A DNA stretch of 11,335 nt from JAWXTP01 sp044433415. Its GTDB lineage: Bacteria > Bacteroidota > Bacteroidia > Bacteroidales > Rikenellaceae. Under the pieces are notes generated by a model. The model ran no database searches and was not told the DNA's origin. It saw only the letters and a list, made by a program, of their open reading frames with translations. A program made the translations under genes and the position numbers. Each line of letters begins with the position of its first letter. Position 1 is the first letter of the stretch. The stretch spans positions 1 through 11,335 of the forward strand of contig JAWXTP010000096.1 in the NCBI GenBank assembly GCA_044433415.1, in the 5' to 3' direction. Below, piece after piece: positions 8,301 to 11,335 of the stretch.

Positions 8301-8629
8301 AGGGTACATCTAATACTACACCTCGTTTAAGTTATACAGGTAATGCTAATACTAACTTAGTATCAGATATTTATGTTAAAGATGCAGATTATGTGCGCTT
8401 TAGTAATGTTACAGTAGGTTATAACTTTGATAATCTTCTTAAGAACTTTAACGCTATAAAACGAGCTTCGCTTTATATGTCTGTGAATAACCTTTGTACT
8501 ATTACTGGATATGACGGCATGGACCCAGAAGTTGGTTATGGTGGTGGAGACTCTTGGGCTTCAGGGATAGACCTAGGTCTTTACTCATTACCACGTACAG
8601 TTATAATAGGTGTGAATCTTACCTTTTAG
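5396..8629 (+). CDS. SusC/RagA-family TonB-dependent outer-membrane transporter
   Basis: Imports a glycan fragment across the outer membrane using TonB-derived energy, as a complex with the SusD-like lipoprotein encoded next. Of 1077 residues, 1-19 are a signal peptide ending VYA before Gln20. Then comes a carboxypeptidase-regulatory-like domain (about 21-97: VTGIVKDSGSNPIPGATVIVKDS, LIFSYMGYETQEV), the SusC-type TonB box DEVVVVGYGTQKK (99-111), a plug domain (about 112-230, with PGLSVTRNSGAPGAGTSVTIRGIG, PLYIVDGV and DVLKDAASAAIYGSRAANGVV) and a 22-strand-type barrel ending in VNLTF, with the terminal Phe usual for barrel assembly. No STN domain precedes the regulatory-like domain, so anti-sigma-factor signalling is not expected; control by the divergent membrane regulator fits better. 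Length and motif order are normal. The substrate cannot be read from the sequence. It is the first gene of the operon; a repeated hairpin element follows its stop. Confidence 0.96.
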   Translation: MRKHLLLMLLLICSSAVYAQTVTGIVKDSGSNPIPGATVIVKDSQNGTITLLDGAFEIKNVKETDVLIFSYMGYETQEVPVNTQTYFDITLQESALAADEVVVVGYGTQKKVLVTGANANIKGDKIDELNPTTAMEALQGTVPGLSVTRNSGAPGAGTSVTIRGIGTIGDSNPLYIVDGVSVSNIDYLNPSDIESIDVLKDAASAAIYGSRAANGVVLVTTRKGTKSRDGSTSTTVTYDGYLGIQNNYKQLETLNAQEYMFIMDEARTNDGLEPFDWESLIKNNTYLSSTFGSDIADAYGNYVWGLLESGWEGTNWVDEMSKDDAIIQSHAINIMGANQDFTYAAGVSYYDQEGILGGDIIDAGYTRITARLNTEVVLFKNADRNILTFGENLTYTNTENKAVASEGIYYNDLHNALVATPLMPAYWDNESINAYTNGFAPNLDGIDTDQLNPLAEMYYGRNFSYGKSNSIIGNVYAILEPIENLKFRSSFGVNAWYGYSRSYTPVYKMGTLLNNNTDATSQSAYLGSDLTWTNTITYDFKINNDHEFSVLAGTEMLKNYFNYEVGGWAQNTLFSDANSAYLNNTTSSTFGDVTAWGADYAAGGGGLMSYMSRISYNYKSKYMADVTFRADGSSNFAEGNRWGYFPSLSLGWNFTQEEFMRDYDFITSGKLRASWGQNGNQNISNFVYISNVEYLDQGYYFGSGKDVPSIGAVPSNVPNPDVTWEVSEQLNFGLDLRLLNSKLGVTFDWYNKMTKDWLVEAPILGTYGASAPYINGGDVRNRGFEIALSWNDRIGTDFSYGITLTGAHNKNTVTRIDNAEGIITGSANVIAQNTSYVSRVEVGMPIGYFYGYETAGIFQNQAECDAYVSADGSQIQVITEEGIERQPGDVIFVDQNGDGKITEDDKVMIGDPNADFEAGLQINLSYKGFYANTTLTGKFGHQVMQSYRSFTDQLTENYTTAIFDRWHGEGTSNTTPRLSYTGNANTNLVSDIYVKDADYVRFSNVTVGYNFDNLLKNFNAIKRASLYMSVNNLCTITGYDGMDPEVGYGGGDSWASGIDLGLYSLPRTVIIGVNLTF

Positions 8630-8644
8630 TCGTTTCGGTAATTC

Positions 8645-8792
8645 GTGAAGGCTTTTTCCAATAACGGCTCATCTTTCCGACCTTTTTTAAAATTTCAATG
8701 CTCACAGCCGTCGAGGCTGCTCCGCTTAAAATTTCAAAAAACGCCGCAAATATGAACCATTCTTGAAAAAAGCGGACAGTCGTGGACGTTAT
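8645..8792. repeat. 148-bp intergenic element, copy A, with 127-bp imperfect palindrome
   Basis: Matches 10661-10808 at 144 of 148 positions without gaps. Within it, arm 8649-8709 and arm 8715-8775 (61 bases each) fold back on each other around the loop GTCGA (8710-8714); 43 of 61 positions are Watson-Crick pairs and the innermost stem is AGCC/GGCT. Weaker similarity to copy B continues to about 8821, and a GTTTCG...CGGT word precedes both copies. It begins 15 bases after the susC stop and lies inside the presumed operon. It resembles ERIC-type intergenic palindromes in size and form, not in sequence. I see no protein gene in the 244-base susC-susD gap. Confidence 0.93.
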
Positions 8793-8807
8793 GTGCCACT
8801 CATGATA

Positions 8808-8824
8808 ACCAACCTAGTGTTGGT
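8808..8824 (+). other. Small hairpin between element copy A and susD
   Basis: Perfect 6-bp stem ACCAAC (8808-8813) / GTTGGT (8819-8824) with loop CTAGT. It sits 49 bases before the susD start codon. No U run follows, so it is not a convincing terminator; it could protect or process the operon transcript. The equivalent place after copy B lacks this stem. Confidence 0.35.
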
Positions 8825-8873
8825 GAATGAAAATATTGCGAAGAATAATATCTTTAAAAGAAAATTATAAATT

Positions 8874-10631
8874 ATGAAATTAATAAAAAATATAATATTA
8901 GGGACTTTTGCCCTAACAGGTTCATTAGCTGTTACTTCATGCTCAGGCTTGTTGGATACAGAAAATCTATATGAAGCTAACCTTGATAGCTATTATAGTA
9001 ATAAGACAGAAATTGATTTGGCAATGAGCGGAGTATATAACTCTATGTTTGTTGATGGAGTATTGAGTGAAGAGCATCTTATAGCGAGCTTATTCTCAGA
9101 TTTACTACTTGCTGGTGGTGGTCCTGACGATACTAACAGTCAAAACTTAGATGCTTTCCTATCAAATACAGAGGATATACATGTTGACCTATGGAAGGAA
9201 ACCTATAATGGTGTGTATTGCGCTAATGCAGTGATAGAAGCTATACCAAATGCTGACTTTACTGCTGATTTCACCTCAGAAGATGATATAGAAGATTATA
9301 TGAATAGTTCTCTAGGTGAGGCTTACTTTATGCGTGCGTTTTATATGTTCCGTGCAGCCAAGATTTTTGGAGGTATGCCTCTTATACCAACCACAGATGC
9401 TGACCGTGAGGTGGCTCGTGCAACAATTCCTGAGACTTACCAATTTATAGCTACAGACCTTCTGAAAGCTATAGAGTATCTGCCAGAAGAAAACATAAAC
9501 AGTATCTCATTAAATGATTATGGTCATGCTAACATCTGGGTGGCAAAAAGTTTCTTAGCTCGTGTTTACATGTACTATACAGGTTATATGACAAATATTG
9601 AGAAAATTGCAACAGATGAACTTCCTTATGATGAGGGTTCAGTTACAAAAAGTGATGTCATAGCTCACCTAGAAGATGTTATTAATAATAGTGGTCACGG
9701 TCTAGTGTCTGACTTCCGCAACCTATGGCCTTACTCTTACGTTAACGAAAGTAACTCTATCTATAACCCTGACTATGTGGCAGGAGATGCTATCCTTCCT
9801 TGGGCAGCAGATAATAACCTTGCGTGGGTTGGTCAAGATGGTATACACTCTACATTAGGAACAGGAAACAATGAGGTAATATTTGCCCTTAGGTTTGGTT
9901 TAGGAAACTGGGATTATGACGGTGGTACAGGTCAGAAATATAGCAACCGTATGCCTCTTTACATGGGTGTTCGTGATCATAGCATGATACCTTTTGGTCA
10001 AGGTTGGGGTTGGTGTTCTGTGCATCCTACATTCTATAATGGTTGGAGTGATACAGATACTCGTAAGGCTGGTTCAGTGTTAACATTAGGTGATGCAGAC
10101 CAAGGAACAGGTAGCTGGGTTGCAGGGAAAAGTAACCAAGAAACAACACTTATGAATAAGAAATATACTACCTTACAACATAATGGTGATGATGGAGTAT
10201 TAGGTATGTTCTACTACATATATAATATGAATAATGCTGACCCTATGCAGTTGTGGGCGGCTCAGGATTTCTACTATATGCGTTATGCGGATGTTCTGTT
10301 GATGCATTCAGAGCTTACAGAGACAGCTGACGGACTTAACAAGGTGCGTGAGCGTGCAGGACTTGAAGCTACAGCATATTCTTTAGAAGCTATAAAAACA
10401 GAACGTATGTATGAGTTTGCATTTGAGGGAGTTCGCTGGTTTGACTTGGTACGTTGGGGCGATGTTGAGACTAGTAATAACTATTATTCTTCTCCTATAA
10501 CAGTGAGTAACGCAGGGGTCGAGGCTTCATATAGTGTTACTTATAGAGCTGAGACTAAGGGTTTGAGTGCTATACCTCAGAGTGAGATACGACTATCTAA
10601 CGGCATTTATTCTCAAAACCCAGGCTGGTAG
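8874..10631 (+). CDS. SusD/RagB-family nutrient-binding outer-membrane lipoprotein
   Basis: Surface lipoprotein that closes over the SusC-like transporter and presents the glycan to it. Of 585 residues, the first 22 are a lipoprotein signal peptide with lipobox AVTSC and lipidated Cys23. Family hallmarks follow: YNSMF near the start of the mature part, LWKETYNGVYCANAVIEAIP, EAYFMRAFYMFRAAKIFGGMPLIP (about 148-171, TPR-like helices), ADVLLMHSELTETADGLNKVRERAGL, IKTERMYEFAFEGVRWFDLVRWGD (about 506-530), and the C-terminal LSAIPQSEIRLSNGIYSQNPGW typical of SusD proteins. Length is usual. The start ATG lies after an A-rich stretch without a Shine-Dalgarno sequence, as for susC. It lies 244 bases after susC, a wide gap for a susC/susD pair, because element copy A fills it; no convincing internal promoter was found. 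The bound glycan is unknown. Confidence 0.95.
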   Translation: MKLIKNIILGTFALTGSLAVTSCSGLLDTENLYEANLDSYYSNKTEIDLAMSGVYNSMFVDGVLSEEHLIASLFSDLLLAGGGPDDTNSQNLDAFLSNTEDIHVDLWKETYNGVYCANAVIEAIPNADFTADFTSEDDIEDYMNSSLGEAYFMRAFYMFRAAKIFGGMPLIPTTDADREVARATIPETYQFIATDLLKAIEYLPEENINSISLNDYGHANIWVAKSFLARVYMYYTGYMTNIEKIATDELPYDEGSVTKSDVIAHLEDVINNSGHGLVSDFRNLWPYSYVNESNSIYNPDYVAGDAILPWAADNNLAWVGQDGIHSTLGTGNNEVIFALRFGLGNWDYDGGTGQKYSNRMPLYMGVRDHSMIPFGQGWGWCSVHPTFYNGWSDTDTRKAGSVLTLGDADQGTGSWVAGKSNQETTLMNKKYTTLQHNGDDGVLGMFYYIYNMNNADPMQLWAAQDFYYMRYADVLLMHSELTETADGLNKVRERAGLEATAYSLEAIKTERMYEFAFEGVRWFDLVRWGDVETSNNYYSSPITVSNAGVEASYSVTYRAETKGLSAIPQSEIRLSNGIYSQNPGW

Positions 10632-10660
10632 GGTTTCGTGGGTTTCGCGTCGGTGGCTTA

Positions 10661-10808
10661 GTGAAGGCTTTTCCCAATAACGGCTCATCTTTGCGACCTT
10701 TTTTAAAATTTCAATGCTCACAGCCGTCGAGGCTGCTCCGCTTAAAATTCCAAAAAACGCCGCAAATATGAACCATTCTTGAAAAAAGCGGACAGCCGTG
10801 GACGTTAT
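10661..10808. repeat. 148-bp intergenic element, copy B, with 127-bp imperfect palindrome
   Basis: Second copy of the element at 8645-8792, in the same orientation. Arms are 10665-10725 and 10731-10791 around GTCGA (10726-10730). The four differences from copy A are T to C in the left arm, C to G in the left arm (which restores a pair), T to C in the right arm, and T to C outside the palindrome. It begins 30 bases after the susD stop; the bases between include a 9-base tandem duplication GGGTTTCGT/GGGTTTCGC (10631-10648). The 310-base gap from susD to the next gene holds this element, the 17-bp array below, and no protein gene that I can see. Confidence 0.93.
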
Positions 10809-10843
10809 TTACCGCTAATGGTATCAACCCTGGGTGTTAGGTA

Positions 10844-10911
10844 AAGGCGACAAGCGACTGAATACGACAAGCGATTAAAGGCGACAAGCGACTATATACA
10901 ACAAGCGATTA
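10844..10911. repeat. Four tandem 17-bp units with CGACAAGCGA core
   Basis: Units at 10844-10860, 10861-10877, 10878-10894 and 10895-10911, all exactly 17 bp: AAGGCGACAAGCGACTG, AATACGACAAGCGATTA, AAGGCGACAAGCGACTA, TATACAACAAGCGATTA. Units 1 and 3 differ only in the last base; 2 and 4 are alike in their last nine bases, so the array may have grown by duplication of a 34-bp pair. It ends 30 bases before the next start codon, within the operon leader of that gene. Function unknown: iterated protein site, RNA element or neutral repeat. Confidence 0.9.
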
Positions 10912-10941
10912 GTATTAATGAATTTAAAAAATGTTAAGAAA

Positions 10942-11335
10942 ATGAAAATAAAATTTTATATGGCGATGGCAGTGCTGTTTACTGCTTCGTGTGATGCAAT
11001 AGTTGATGATAATGAGTTGTATAACACTTTCGATAAGGATAATATACAGCTGTCAGCTTATCAAGAAACAGCAGGTAGCAATGAGATAACCCTAAAACTG
11101 GAAACTACAGGGATTACAGGATATTGGGATTATATTATTAACCAAAAATATACTGACGAGGTGACAGTAGTATTCCCTTATACAGGAACACATACCTTTA
11201 CTTACCATTCTACAACTCCTTATATTAATAATGGAGACCTGTCAGACCTGGAATATGTGAGCGCTACAATAGAAGTTGAGGTGACTCAGCTGGATAAAGC
11301 TCTTAATGATGCTTACTATAACCTTGTAGGTGACT
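10942..11335 (+). CDS. Lipoprotein, probable accessory surface glycan-binding protein, partial at C-terminus
   Basis: The open frame runs from ATG 10942-10944 to the window end: 131 full codons. An ATG at 10931 is in another frame and meets a stop after four codons, so it is not the start. The signal peptide MKIKFYMAMAVLFTAS precedes the lipobox Cys17, followed by acidic DAIVDDNE, which fits export to the cell surface. The mature part has alternating beta-strand-like segments (NEITLKLETTG, DEVTVVFPYTGTHTFTYHS); the phrase around TGYWDY and FPYTGTHTFTY recalls PKD-like modules in PUL surface proteins, but I cannot assign a family with certainty. Its place third after susC and susD is where SusE/SusF-type or other surface glycan-binding lipoproteins usually lie. 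It could equally be the N-terminal module of a surface glycoside hydrolase, since the rest is missing. Confidence 0.75.
   Translation, partial: MKIKFYMAMAVLFTASCDAIVDDNELYNTFDKDNIQLSAYQETAGSNEITLKLETTGITGYWDYIINQKYTDEVTVVFPYTGTHTFTYHSTTPYINNGDLSDLEYVSATIEVEVTQLDKALNDAYYNLVGD

Noticed and set aside
8640..8800. Stop-free leftward frame through the hairpin element, encoding about 60 residues (contains FIFAAFFEILSGAASTA).
   Set aside because: There is no sensible start codon. In this frame the four differences between the two copies change the amino acid every time, and copy B has a stop just upstream. The open frame is better explained by the palindrome.
10844..10911. CRISPR array.
   Set aside because: The 17-bp units are contiguous, with no spacers between them, and no cas genes are visible.

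Overview
The window comes from an AT-rich member of the Bacteroidota, most likely order Bacteroidales. The main reasons are a SusC/SusD outer-membrane pair, promoter boxes of the Bacteroides type (TAnnTTTG at -7), A/T-rich leaders without Shine-Dalgarno sequences, and a transmembrane Y_Y_Y/LuxR-type regulator. Genus cannot be fixed from the sequence alone.

Layout. Three genes on the left read leftward: a rhamnulokinase (rhaB, C-terminus cut off at base 1), an AraC-family regulator directly upstream of it, and a 959-residue membrane-spanning regulator (periplasmic beta-propeller, Y_Y_Y domain, one membrane helix, coiled coil, C-terminal LuxR-like helix-turn-helix, no kinase or receiver). Across a 484-base divergent control region, three genes read rightward: a susC-like TonB-dependent transporter, a susD-like surface lipoprotein, and the first 131 codons of a third lipoprotein, probably an accessory glycan-binding protein. 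The right half is therefore the start of a polysaccharide utilisation locus (PUL), with the divergent 959-residue protein as its likely dedicated sensor/regulator. The left end is part of an L-rhamnose catabolic locus under its own AraC-type regulator.

The non-coding DNA is the least ordinary part. The susC-susD and susD-lipoprotein gaps each hold a copy of the same 148-bp element (144/148 identical, no gaps). Its central 127 bp form an imperfect palindrome (61-base arms, 5-base loop). All arm mismatches that are transitions, and two of the three arm changes between the copies, are of the kind that becomes G-U on the leftward strand only; the third change restores a pair. The second copy is followed by four tandem 17-bp units built on a CGACAAGCGA core. 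A CACCTAn heptamer array overlaps the stop codon of the large regulator, and its flank carries the same 11-bp word GGCGACAAGCG, so the two tandem arrays look related. The divergent region has a perfect 16-bp inverted repeat with centres 126 bp apart, a 22-bp-periodic direct repeat and a 15-bp palindrome just upstream of the best susC -7 box. The rhaB leader has a repeated ATATCATAAT box and the AraC gene has an inverted repeat at its predicted transcription start.

How it may work (inference): a glycan fragment in the periplasm is sensed by the propeller regulator, which binds DNA from the membrane at repeats in the divergent region and switches on susC, susD and the accessory lipoprotein. The repeated hairpin elements between these genes may set relative expression, or may be miniature mobile elements. 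Released rhamnose, if the glycan contains it, could feed the neighbouring kinase, but that link rests on proximity only.
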